NCBI RefSeq assembly: GCF_004366715.1
Contig: NZ_SOQZ01000001.1
Span: forward strand, 558,001 to 622,000
Length of the DNA: 64,000 bases
Origin: Meridianimaribacter flavus
Lineage (GTDB): Bacteria > Bacteroidota > Bacteroidia > Flavobacteriales > Flavobacteriaceae
Reading direction: 5' to 3'
Position numbers and translations under genes: made by a program. Shown here piece by piece: positions 35,605-43,186 of the stretch. The first letter of the stretch is position 1, and every line of letters starts with the position of its first letter. Under the pieces are notes generated by a model, which saw only the letters and a program-made list of their open reading frames with translations, searched no databases and was not told where the DNA came from.

Positions 35605-37005
35605 ATGAATACTAAATACATTGATTTAATCAATCAATCTTTTTATTTTCCTCAAGAGGAGTTTAAACTTGAAAATAACCATTTACAATTCCATGATATC
35701 GATTTAAAACAATTGATAGAAACTTATGGAGCTCCTTTAAAATTTACCTATTTACCGCAAATATCAAATAACATCAATCGTGCAAAAACATGGTTTGATA
35801 ATGCGATAAAAAAGCATAATTATCCAGCAACATATAACTATTGTTACTGTACAAAAAGTTCTCACTTTAAGCATGTGCTTAACGAGGCTTTAAAAAATGA
35901 TATTCATATAGAAACCTCTTCGGCTTTTGATATTGATATCGTTGAAAGCTTAAAGAAAGCTGGAAAAATCACAGATAAAACTTATGTGATTAGTAATGGG
36001 TTTAAGCGTTCTCAATACGTCACCAATATTGCTAGACTAATTAACGATGGTCATAAAAACTGTATTCCAATTATTGATAATTATGAAGAGCTAGATTTAC
36101 TTTCAGAAGAAATTAAAGGCAAGTTTAAAGTAGGAATCCGTATTGCGTCAGAAGAAGAGCCTAAATTTGAGTTTTATACCTCAAGATTAGGAATAGGTTA
36201 TAAAAACATTGTGCCATTTTATAAAAGTCAAATTCAAGATAATAAGAAAGTAGAATTAAAAATGCTTCACTTTTTTATTAATACAGGAATTCGTGATAAT
36301 GCGTATTACTGGAACGAGCTTTTAAAATGTTTAAAAGTTTACATTAGCTTAAAAAAGATATGTCCAACCTTGGACAGCTTAAACATTGGAGGCGGATTTC
36401 CAATTAAAAATTCATTGGCATTTGAGTTTGATTATGAGTATATGGTAGATGAAATCATCAACCAAATTAAAATTGCTTGTGATGAAGCAGATGTTGAGGT
36501 GCCACATATTTTTACCGAATTTGGTAGCTTTACTGTAGGAGAAAGTGGAGGAGCAATCTATGAGGTGTTGTACCAAAAGCAACAAAACGACCGTGAAAAG
36601 TGGAATATGATTAACTCATCATTTATCACAACATTGCCTGATACTTGGGCAATAAACAAGCGCTTTATTATGCTTCCAGTAAACCGTTGGAACGATAGTT
36701 ATGAGCGTGTGTTGTTAGGAGGGTTAACTTGTGATAGTGACGATTATTACAATAGTGAACAGCATATGAATGCTATTTACTTACCAAAATATAACAAAGA
36801 AAAACCCTTGTATATTGGCTTCTTTAACACAGGAGCGTATCAAGAAACTATTGGTGGATTTGGAGGTTTGCAACACTGCTTGATTCCGTCGCCAAAACAT
36901 ATTTTAATTGATAAAGACAACGATGGAAACATCACAACAGAATTATTTAGTGAACAACAAAAAAGTGAAGACTTACTTAAAATTTTAGGTTACCATGAGC
37001 AATAA
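35605..37005 (+). CDS. speA: Arginine decarboxylase, fold-type III PLP enzyme
   Basis: This 466-residue protein belongs to the alanine-racemase-fold decarboxylases. The PLP Lys is expected in YCYCTKSSHF (Lys84). LNIGGGFPI is the phosphate-binding glycine loop and TEFGSFTVGESG a later active-site segment. It is much shorter than the classical long SpeA and lacks its extra insertions, but similar short forms sit beside agmatinase in flavobacteria. It should convert arginine to agmatine. The stop overlaps the agmatinase start by 11 bases, which supports arginine rather than diaminopimelate or ornithine as substrate. Confidence 0.82.
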   Translation: MNTKYIDLINQSFYFPQEEFKLENNHLQFHDIDLKQLIETYGAPLKFTYLPQISNNINRAKTWFDNAIKKHNYPATYNYCYCTKSSHFKHVLNEALKNDIHIETSSAFDIDIVESLKKAGKITDKTYVISNGFKRSQYVTNIARLINDGHKNCIPIIDNYEELDLLSEEIKGKFKVGIRIASEEEPKFEFYTSRLGIGYKNIVPFYKSQIQDNKKVELKMLHFFINTGIRDNAYYWNELLKCLKVYISLKKICPTLDSLNIGGGFPIKNSLAFEFDYEYMVDEIINQIKIACDEADVEVPHIFTEFGSFTVGESGGAIYEVLYQKQQNDREKWNMINSSFITTLPDTWAINKRFIMLPVNRWNDSYERVLLGGLTCDSDDYYNSEQHMNAIYLPKYNKEKPLYIGFFNTGAYQETIGGFGGLQHCLIPSPKHILIDKDNDGNITTELFSEQQKSEDLLKILGYHEQ

Positions 37006-37936
37006 AACGTATGCTGGAATTTCAGAAGAATATTCCAAATTAGACAGTTCAAAAATTGTTTTAATTCCTGTGCCTTACGATGGTACAAGTACTTGGCAAA
37101 AAGGTGCCGACAAAGGTCCTGATGCCTTTTTAGATGCTTCTGAAAATATGGAGCTTTATGACATTGAAACCGATACTGAGGTTTACAAGCAAGGTGTGTT
37201 TTTAGCAGATGCAATTACTGAAAGCGCATCACCAGAAGCTGTAGTTGATGCTGTACATGAAATGACTAAAAAGTATATTAAACGCAATAAGTTTGTAACC
37301 CTTTTTGGTGGAGAGCATTCTATTTCAATAGGAAGTATTCGTGCGTTTAATGAATGTTTTGATAACTTAACAGTATTGCAAATTGATGCACATGCTGACT
37401 TACGTAAGGAGTATGAAGGTTCAAAATGTAACCACGCATGTGCTGTTTATGAAGCAAGTCAAACGACTAATTTAATTCAAGTAGGTATTCGCTCAATGGA
37501 TGTTATGGAAAAAACAGTTATGGATGAGGACAAAACCTATTTTGCTCACGAAATGGCTGAAGATGACAACTGGATGGATTCTGCAATAGATCAAATGACT
37601 GATAACGTATTTATCACGTTTGATTTAGATGCGTTTGACCCTTCAATTATGCCAAGTACAGGAACACCAGAACCAGGAGGTTTATTCTGGTACGAAACAC
37701 TAGAGTTCTTAAAGCAAGTATTTGCTGAGAGAAACGTAGTAGGTTTTGATATCGTTGAGTTGTGCCCAAATAAAATTGATAAATCATCAGACTTTTTAGC
37801 TGCAAAGCTGTATTATAAAATGTTAACCTATAAATTCTTAAATGAAGATGTAGATGATGATTATGACAATAATTTTAGCGATAACAGCTCAGGAATAAAT
37901 AAATTTTCTAAATTTAATGACGAGGATGACAACTAA
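36995..37936 (+). CDS. speB: Agmatinase (ureohydrolase family)
   Basis: This 313-residue protein has the dimanganese ligand motifs GGEHSIS, DAHADLR and FDLDAFDPS, plus the STGTPEPGG loop near the active site. It hydrolyses agmatine to putrescine and urea. The last 30 residues form an acidic, Asn/Asp-rich tail that is probably disordered and goes beyond the catalytic fold. The gene overlaps speA upstream and the deoxyhypusine-synthase-like gene downstream, so the three are probably made together. Confidence 0.92.
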   Translation: MSNKTYAGISEEYSKLDSSKIVLIPVPYDGTSTWQKGADKGPDAFLDASENMELYDIETDTEVYKQGVFLADAITESASPEAVVDAVHEMTKKYIKRNKFVTLFGGEHSISIGSIRAFNECFDNLTVLQIDAHADLRKEYEGSKCNHACAVYEASQTTNLIQVGIRSMDVMEKTVMDEDKTYFAHEMAEDDNWMDSAIDQMTDNVFITFDLDAFDPSIMPSTGTPEPGGLFWYETLEFLKQVFAERNVVGFDIVELCPNKIDKSSDFLAAKLYYKMLTYKFLNEDVDDDYDNNFSDNSSGINKFSKFNDEDDN

Positions 37937-38900
37937 AGGACACATATCACAATTTATTGAAAAGTATTATTTGCACTTTAATGCAGCAGCATTAGTTGAT
38001 GCGGCAAAGGCTTACGAAGACCAATTAAACTCAGGAGCAAAAATGCTGGTGTCTCTAGCAGGAGCTATGAGTACTGCAGAGCTTGGGAAGATTTTTGCTG
38101 AAATGATTCGTCAGGATAAAGTACATATTATTTCTTGTACAGGAGCCAATCTAGAAGAAGACATCATGAACTTGGTTGCGCACTCTCATTACGAGCGTGT
38201 ACCAAACTATCGCGATTTAACACCACAACAAGAGTGGGATTTGTTAGAGCGAGGTTTAAACCGAGTAACTGATACATGTATTCCTGAAGAGGAAGCTTTT
38301 AGAAGATTGCAAGAGCATATTTTTAAAATTTGGAAAGATGCCGAAGAAGCTGGAGAGCGTTATTTTCCGCATGAATTTATGTACAAGATGTTATTGAGTG
38401 GTGTACTTGAAGAATACTACGAGATAGACTTAAAAGACTCTTGGATGTATGCAGCAGCAGAAAAGAATTTACCAATAGTTGTTCCTGGTTGGGAAGACAG
38501 TACTATGGGTAACATTTTTGCGAGTTATGTATTAAAAGGAGAGCTTAAAGCAAGTACTATGAAATCAGGTATTGAGTACATGACATTTTTAGCTGATTGG
38601 TACACTGATAATTCTGAAAAAGGAATTGGTTTCTTCCAAATAGGAGGAGGTATTGCTGGCGATTTCCCTATATGTGTAGTGCCAATGCTATACCAAGATA
38701 TGGAACGTACTGATACACCTTTCTGGAGTTATTTTTGTCAAATAAGCGATTCAACAACAAGTTATGGGTCGTACTCAGGAGCTGTCCCAAATGAAAAAAT
38801 CACTTGGGGAAAATTAGATATTAACACACCAAAATTTATTATAGAAAGTGATGCTACTATTGTTGCACCACTTATATTTGCTTACCTACTAGATATGTAA
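37917..38900 (+). CDS. Deoxyhypusine-synthase-like protein (possible homospermidine synthase)
   Basis: This 327-residue protein has clear deoxyhypusine-synthase features: LVSLAGAMSTAELG, SCTGANLEEDI, GWEDSTMGN and FQIGGGIAGDFPI for NAD binding. Lys299 in ITWGKLDI matches the lysine (Lys329 in the human enzyme) that forms the aminobutyl-imine intermediate. Bacteria lack the eIF5A substrate. In the known bacterial homologues the aminobutyl group goes to putrescine, giving homospermidine. Its position after speA-speB fits that. ATG 37926 is an alternative start with a weak purine-rich site before it. It overlaps speB by 20 bases, or 11 with the second ATG. Confidence 0.88.
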   Translation: MTRMTTKGHISQFIEKYYLHFNAAALVDAAKAYEDQLNSGAKMLVSLAGAMSTAELGKIFAEMIRQDKVHIISCTGANLEEDIMNLVAHSHYERVPNYRDLTPQQEWDLLERGLNRVTDTCIPEEEAFRRLQEHIFKIWKDAEEAGERYFPHEFMYKMLLSGVLEEYYEIDLKDSWMYAAAEKNLPIVVPGWEDSTMGNIFASYVLKGELKASTMKSGIEYMTFLADWYTDNSEKGIGFFQIGGGIAGDFPICVVPMLYQDMERTDTPFWSYFCQISDSTTSYGSYSGAVPNEKITWGKLDINTPKFIIESDATIVAPLIFAYLLDM

Positions 38901-38902
38901 TT

Positions 38903-39223
38903 ATGAACAAAAAAGACAATCTTAAGCGTGTAATTGTTGATTTTAAAAAATTAACACCAGAAATTTTAGCATTGTTAGTTGAAAAATATCCTGATGGTTA
39001 TGATGATGACCACGTTATATCTTTCAAAAATGCTAATAACGAAATTGTTGAAGCTGTAGAAGTAAGTACTGAAGACACTAAGTATTTAGTAAAAGTAAGT
39101 ACTAAATTAGCTGTAACAATGGAGAATTATGATGAAGATGATTATGAAGATTATGACGATGATGATCCAGAAGCAGTACAAGAACCAGAAATGGACCAAG
39201 AGGCTGACTCTGACGAGGATTAG
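38903..39223 (+). CDS. Small acidic protein of the polyamine operon, unknown function
   Basis: This 106-residue protein has a conserved-looking N-terminal half (KRVIVDFKKLTPEILALLVEKYPDG) and a C-terminal half made mostly of Asp and Glu (YDEDDYEDYDDDDPE). It starts 2 bases after the preceding stop and ends before a hairpin. Flavobacterial homologues are sometimes labelled DNA primase, which nothing in this sequence supports. A highly acidic protein next to polycation-making enzymes could bind polyamines or basic proteins, but that is speculation. Confidence 0.75.
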   Translation: MNKKDNLKRVIVDFKKLTPEILALLVEKYPDGYDDDHVISFKNANNEIVEAVEVSTEDTKYLVKVSTKLAVTMENYDEDDYEDYDDDDPEAVQEPEMDQEADSDED

Positions 39224-39288
39224 TCACACACTACAGTTTTGATGTTTTAGAACAGATCTAGTCTGAAAAATAGCATATACTTAAAAAT

Positions 39289-39313
39289 GAAGTCGCCATA
39301 TTTTGGCGACTTC
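39289..39313. terminator. Hairpin after the polyamine operon
   Basis: Perfect 10-base arms GAAGTCGCCA (39289-39298) and TGGCGACTTC (39304-39313) enclose a TATTT loop. The plus-strand tail is T-rich but interrupted (TTAAATTCTTC); the minus-strand tail has five T. It lies 66 bases after the last gene of the operon. Confidence 0.6.
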
Positions 39314-39417
39314 TTAAATTCTTCACCAAAATTATCTTTCAAAAGGCTTAATTCATTTTCTTCAAACTTAGTTGAGCGTATTGAAAAATAAACTAAATTT
39401 ATGTAAAATATAATGTT

Positions 39418-39831
39418 ATGTCGGCACATTTTCATTTAGCATTACCATGCTTAAGTATCAGTGAGACAAAGGCTTTCTATGTTGATAGTCTTGGTGCTCA
39501 GGTAGGACGATCAGCACAAAACTGGGTTGATATTAATTTGTACAATAATCAAATTACATTTACTAAAAGTGGTCCTTTTAATTTTGATTGTCAAAGCTAT
39601 TCTTTTGGAGGTGAAATTTTACCATCCTTTCATTTCGGAATTATTTTAGAGCAGCAAAAATGGAAAACGCTTTTAAACACCTTAAAGTTTAGAAATGTTC
39701 CTGTTCAATCTGAAGTTGATTTTTTAATTGAGAAAGTAGGAGAACATCATTCGTTTTTTCTAAAAGATCCAAACGATTATACTGTAGAGTTTAAATCGTT
39801 TACTAACCAAAGCGAGATTTTTAAATATTAA
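39418..39831 (+). CDS. VOC-superfamily (glyoxalase-like) protein
   Basis: This 137-residue cytosolic protein has the glyoxalase/bleomycin-resistance fold pattern: HLALPCLSISETKAFYVDSLGA at the start and FFLKDPNDYTVEFKSF at the end, with Glu of VEFK a likely metal ligand. VOC proteins range from lyases to dioxygenases and no substrate can be assigned. Its stop overlaps the next start by one base (TAATG), coupling it to the RMD1-family gene. Confidence 0.87.
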   Translation: MSAHFHLALPCLSISETKAFYVDSLGAQVGRSAQNWVDINLYNNQITFTKSGPFNFDCQSYSFGGEILPSFHFGIILEQQKWKTLLNTLKFRNVPVQSEVDFLIEKVGEHHSFFLKDPNDYTVEFKSFTNQSEIFKY

Positions 39832-40610
39832 TGTATACCGTTTTTGCTTACCAAGTGTCTAGCTTAATACAAGTTAGAGAAGGAAAAAATAACTTTAAAT
39901 GGGAGTTGCTTTTTTCTGATAGTGATGAGCTTTTTTATAGCTATTCAAAAGAAAAATTCATCTATATTTTTCAATATGGAATGGTGAGTTTTTTTAATAT
40001 GACTACCAACGAAATTAATGCAGCATTAGATGAAATAAAACCGTTTTGTAAAGACTTCTTTTCCGACAAAATTTCTGAAGATGTGCAAATCTCAATTCAA
40101 CCCAATACATTAAAAGTGGAGTTTGAAAAAGTCATTTTGCCTGAAATTGATGAGGAAATGGTGCGATTGGTGATGTTAAATGCATCACAGTCTGTAGCAT
40201 TAGATAACTATTCTGAAATTACTGAAGAACTTTTAATTGAAACCAACCAACATACTCTTTATCTTGAAAATAAAGGGAAGTTGGATATTTCTGGAAACAA
40301 GTTAAAGCGCTTTATTGGTAAAGTACTTAACATAAAAAATAAAATTTCAGAAAATCTGTATATTTTCGATTCACCAGAAATTACTTTAGAAAACGAACAA
40401 TTAAACAAGTTAAATCACGATTTAAAGCAATCTTTTGACTTAAAAGACAGATATAGATTAATCCATGATAGAATAGAGATTATCAAAGAAAATCTAGAGC
40501 TTTTTAAAGACATAATGGATCACAAAGAAAGCAGTAAACTAGAATGGATTATTATTATCCTTATTCTTGTTGAGGTGGTTGATATGTTTATTGCAAAACT
40601 GTTTTTTTAA
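39831..40610 (+). CDS. RMD1/DUF155 family membrane-anchored protein
   Basis: This 259-residue protein matches the RMD1/Sif2 (DUF155) family, best known in fungi and mitochondria. Family features are FYSYSKEKFIYIFQYGMVSFFN, a Leu-rich helical region (KDRYRLIHDRIEIIKENLELFKD) and one C-terminal membrane helix (WIIIILILVEVVDMFIAKLFF, tail-anchored). The eukaryotic members affect nuclear division and mitochondrial ribosome anchoring; the bacterial function is unknown. The gene ends 3 bases from the end of the convergent nucleoside phosphorylase. Confidence 0.85.
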   Translation: MYTVFAYQVSSLIQVREGKNNFKWELLFSDSDELFYSYSKEKFIYIFQYGMVSFFNMTTNEINAALDEIKPFCKDFFSDKISEDVQISIQPNTLKVEFEKVILPEIDEEMVRLVMLNASQSVALDNYSEITEELLIETNQHTLYLENKGKLDISGNKLKRFIGKVLNIKNKISENLYIFDSPEITLENEQLNKLNHDLKQSFDLKDRYRLIHDRIEIIKENLELFKDIMDHKESSKLEWIIIILILVEVVDMFIAKLFF

Positions 40611-40613
40611 AAT

Positions 40614-41426
40614 CTAAAGCGATTGTATTAACCCTTTAAAAAGTGTAATCATATTTGGTTCAGCTATTGCGGCTGTAGCTATAATGTCATCAATGGCTAC
40701 AGCTTCTAAATTGTCAGGATCACATTCATCAGTCAGTACAGAAATTGCTGCAACTTTAAGGTTGAGGTGATTAGCAACTATTACTTCTGGTACAGTACTC
40801 ATACCTACTGCATCAGCACCAATAATTTTTAGCATTCTGTATTCAGCTCTTGTTTCTAACTGAGGACCAACAACGCTTGCATAAACACCTTCGTGTAACG
40901 TAATGTTGTTGGTTTTAGCTATAGATTTAAAAGTATTGTTTATGGTTGCATCATAAGGTGCACTCATATCAGCAAATCGTTCGCCTAAAAGCGACACGCC
41001 TTTAAAGGCTAGAGGAGAGCTACCTTGAAGGTTAATATGATCGTCAATAAGCATTAATTCACCTTTTTTGAAATTGAGATTAATAGCACCAGAAGCATTA
41101 GAAACTAGTAAAGTGGTAATGCCTAATTTTTCCATAACACGAACTGGATAAGTTACGTCTTGTAACGTGTAGCCTTCGTACAAGTGAAAACGACCTTGCA
41201 TAACAATAACTTTTTTACCTTCAAGCTCACCAAAAATTAATTTGCCTTTATGAAACTCAACTGTTGCTGTTGGAAAATTAGGAATGTGATTATAGCTTAC
41301 TTCTTTAAGAATAGTAATTTCATCTAAAAGCATACCTAAGCCAGTACCTAGAATAATTCCTATTTCAGGATTAATAAATCCTTTATATTTTAAGTAGTCA
41401 ACGGTCTCGTTTATATAGTTTATCAT
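40614..41426 (-). CDS. punA: Purine nucleoside phosphorylase
   Basis: This 270-residue cytosolic enzyme belongs to the trimeric purine nucleoside phosphorylase family. Motifs: GIILGTGLGML (phosphate loop), FPTATVEFHKGKL, QGRFHLYEGY, VSNASGAIN and GADAVGMSTVPEVIVANH, with Glu in the purine-binding part. It splits inosine, guanosine or their deoxy forms with phosphate. It is a single gene with its own promoter box upstream and no transport or regulator gene beside it. Confidence 0.93.
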   Translation of the reverse strand: MINYINETVDYLKYKGFINPEIGIILGTGLGMLLDEITILKEVSYNHIPNFPTATVEFHKGKLIFGELEGKKVIVMQGRFHLYEGYTLQDVTYPVRVMEKLGITTLLVSNASGAINLNFKKGELMLIDDHINLQGSSPLAFKGVSLLGERFADMSAPYDATINNTFKSIAKTNNITLHEGVYASVVGPQLETRAEYRMLKIIGADAVGMSTVPEVIVANHLNLKVAAISVLTDECDPDNLEAVAIDDIIATAAIAEPNMITLFKGLIQSL

Positions 41427-41449
41427 AATTGGTTTTTAAATCGTTAACA

Positions 41450-41457
41450 CAAAAATA
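41450..41457 (-). promoter_or_regulatory. TATTTTTG promoter box for the nucleoside phosphorylase
   Basis: On the minus strand this reads TATTTTTG, matching TAnnTTTG, 23 bases upstream of the ATG. No clear -33 box. Confidence 0.45.
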
Positions 41458-41619
41458 AGTGAAATGTATTTAAAAATTGTAAGGATTATTAATTGCGTTA
41501 GACCAAGATGCAAAACTTAATGATAATGAAATATTCATAACGATTAGGTTGCTAATCAACCAAAATGGGATTAGGGTATTTTATTTCACCATTGTAAAAC
41601 ACATAAATAAAAAAAACAA

Positions 41620-42222
41620 ATGAAAAACACACTTTTAGTTTTGTTAACTGTATTAACAACATTTAGCCTTAGTGCACAAGTACCAGAAAAAGCAGAAGAC
41701 GTAAGTCCTTTATTGGTAGGGGAAACAATCCCAAATGCTAACTTAATTGATAAGAATGGTGAAGAAATTGCTCTGAAAAAAATCATTAAAGAAAAACCAA
41801 CTGTTTTGGTGTTTTATCGTGGAGGATGGTGCCCTTATTGTAACACACAATTAGCTTCTTTAGCTGAATCTGAATCAGAAATCTTAGAATTGGGTTACCA
41901 AATAGTAGCAGTAAGTCCTGATAACTACAAAAATTTAGCACCAACAGGAGAAACTAACAAAGTAGGTTATAGCCTTTATGCAGACCCTGAAGCAAAACTT
42001 ATTCAAGCAACAGGAATTGGTTTTAAAACTCCAGGAATGGCAGTGTCGTATATTGAAAAGAAAACAAAGATGGAAGCAACTGAGATTTTACCAGTTCCAA
42101 CGGTTATGATCTTAAATACATCTGGTGATATTTTATTTGAATACATCAACCCTAATTATAAAACAAGATTAAGTAAGGAGTTGCTGGTAGCTTCTCTAAA
42201 AGCTTTAAAAGCTGATATGTAA
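41620..42222 (+). CDS. Secreted peroxiredoxin/thioredoxin-like protein (AhpC-TSA)
   Basis: This 200-residue protein has a signal peptide (MKNTLLVLLTVLTTFSLSAQ) and an AhpC/TSA-type thioredoxin fold. The active site is GGWCPYCNTQ with Cys71 and Cys74. The spacing is thioredoxin-like (CxxC) rather than that of a typical 2-Cys peroxiredoxin. It is probably a periplasmic thiol peroxidase or disulfide reductase. The gap of 193 bases upstream carries AT-rich sequence with no clear promoter match. A strong terminator follows, then tRNA-Phe. Confidence 0.88.
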   Translation: MKNTLLVLLTVLTTFSLSAQVPEKAEDVSPLLVGETIPNANLIDKNGEEIALKKIIKEKPTVLVFYRGGWCPYCNTQLASLAESESEILELGYQIVAVSPDNYKNLAPTGETNKVGYSLYADPEAKLIQATGIGFKTPGMAVSYIEKKTKMEATEILPVPTVMILNTSGDILFEYINPNYKTRLSKELLVASLKALKADM

Positions 42223-42250
42223 TTAGGTTTCATACCCTTTAAAACCGAAA

Positions 42251-42279
42251 AACCCTGACACTTGTGTCAGGGTTTTTTT
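42251..42279. terminator. Strong bidirectional terminator between the peroxiredoxin and tRNA-Phe
   Basis: Perfect 10-base arms AACCCTGACA (42251-42260) and TGTCAGGGTT (42265-42274) with a CTTG loop and seven T after the stem on the plus strand counting the stem end. The minus strand also ends in a T-rich tail, so it can end the tRNA transcript as well. Confidence 0.9.
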
Positions 42280-42280
42280 G

Positions 42281-42356
42281 TGGTGGTGCCTCCAGGAATC
42301 GAACCAGGGACACAAGGATTTTCAGTCCTTTGCTCTACCAACTGAGCTAAGGCACC
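42281..42356 (-). tRNA. tRNA-Phe (GAA)
   Basis: Read on the minus strand it has acceptor arm GGTGCCT / AGGCACC, D-arm GCTC..GAGC, anticodon arm AAGGA-CTGAAAA-TCCTT with anticodon GAA, T-loop TTCGATT, discriminator A and an encoded CCA end. The T-stem (CCTGG/CCTGG) has one U-U mismatch in the middle and is otherwise paired. Confidence 0.95.
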
Positions 42357-42457
42357 AGTTGCTTAATTGCGGATGCAAATATAAATTCATTTTTATTAAA
42401 CACAAAAAGAAAAGATATAAAAATTGCTTTTGTAAATTTACAGCTTTAATTAATATC

Positions 42458-43186
42458 ATGAATTTAATAGTAGATGTTGGTAATTCTTATGTGAAATTCG
42501 CTGTATTTCAGTCATATGAGTTAATAGATAAAGTGTTTTTTAAATTAGAGGACTTTGAAAAAGAGTTTAAAATAATTTTAAAAAATCACGAAAAAATTAA
42601 TAGATGTATTGTTTCTTCAGTAGGAAAACTCAATACATCTCATCTAAAAGCAATCCAAAAAAAGCTAGATGTTCTTGTTTTGGACTCTAATACTAAACTT
42701 CCGTTTAAAAACTTGTATGATACTCCTAAAACACTTGGTGTAGATAGAATTGCTTTAGTAAGTGCTTCTGTAAAACAGTTTCCTGATAATAATGCTTTAA
42801 TTATTGATGCAGGTACTTGTATAACTTATGATTTTATTAATACTGAAAATGAATATCTTGGAGGTGCTATTTCACCAGGAATTAGAATGCGATATAAAGC
42901 ATTAAATAATTTAACTGCAAATCTTCCGTTATTAGATACTGAACTTCCAAAAGACTTTATTGGAACTGCGACAGACAGTTCAATACACTCTGGAGTTGTA
43001 AATGGAATTTTAAAAGAAATTGATGGTGTTATAGACCAATATGAAGAAAAATACCCACATTTAACAGTTATTTTAACAGGCGGAGACGCTAATTTCTTGT
43101 CAAAACAATTAAAAAATAGCATATTTGCCAACTCTAATTTTCTTTTAGAAGGTTTAAACTTTATTTTAGAATTTAATTCAAACTAA
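42458..43186 (+). CDS. coaX: Type III pantothenate kinase
   Basis: The start is ATG 42458 (MNLIVDVGNSYVKFAV), giving 242 residues; the frame stays open upstream through the antisense of tRNA-Phe, which is not coding. CoaX belongs to the ASKHA fold: DVGNS is the phosphate-1 loop, GVDRIALVSA follows and IIDAGTCITYDF is the phosphate-2/adenosine segment near residue 117. It makes 4-phosphopantothenate, the first step of coenzyme A synthesis. The stop overlaps the next ATG by one base. Confidence 0.95.
   Translation: MNLIVDVGNSYVKFAVFQSYELIDKVFFKLEDFEKEFKIILKNHEKINRCIVSSVGKLNTSHLKAIQKKLDVLVLDSNTKLPFKNLYDTPKTLGVDRIALVSASVKQFPDNNALIIDAGTCITYDFINTENEYLGGAISPGIRMRYKALNNLTANLPLLDTELPKDFIGTATDSSIHSGVVNGILKEIDGVIDQYEEKYPHLTVILTGGDANFLSKQLKNSIFANSNFLLEGLNFILEFNSN

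Noticed and set aside
39247-39435. Possible 62-residue minus-strand gene
   Set aside because: It contains the terminator hairpin at 39289-39313, overlaps the start of the VOC gene and has no recognisable domain.
41427-41619. Riboswitch or small RNA before the peroxiredoxin gene
   Set aside because: No conserved fold or convincing hairpin seen; only AT-rich sequence and the divergent promoter box.
42281-42356. tRNA-Phe as an integration site
   Set aside because: No integrase gene or partial tRNA duplicate nearby, and flanking genes are ordinary.
42278-42457. Upstream in-frame extension of coaX
   Set aside because: This stretch is the antisense of tRNA-Phe; CoaX homologues start at MNLIVDVGNS.
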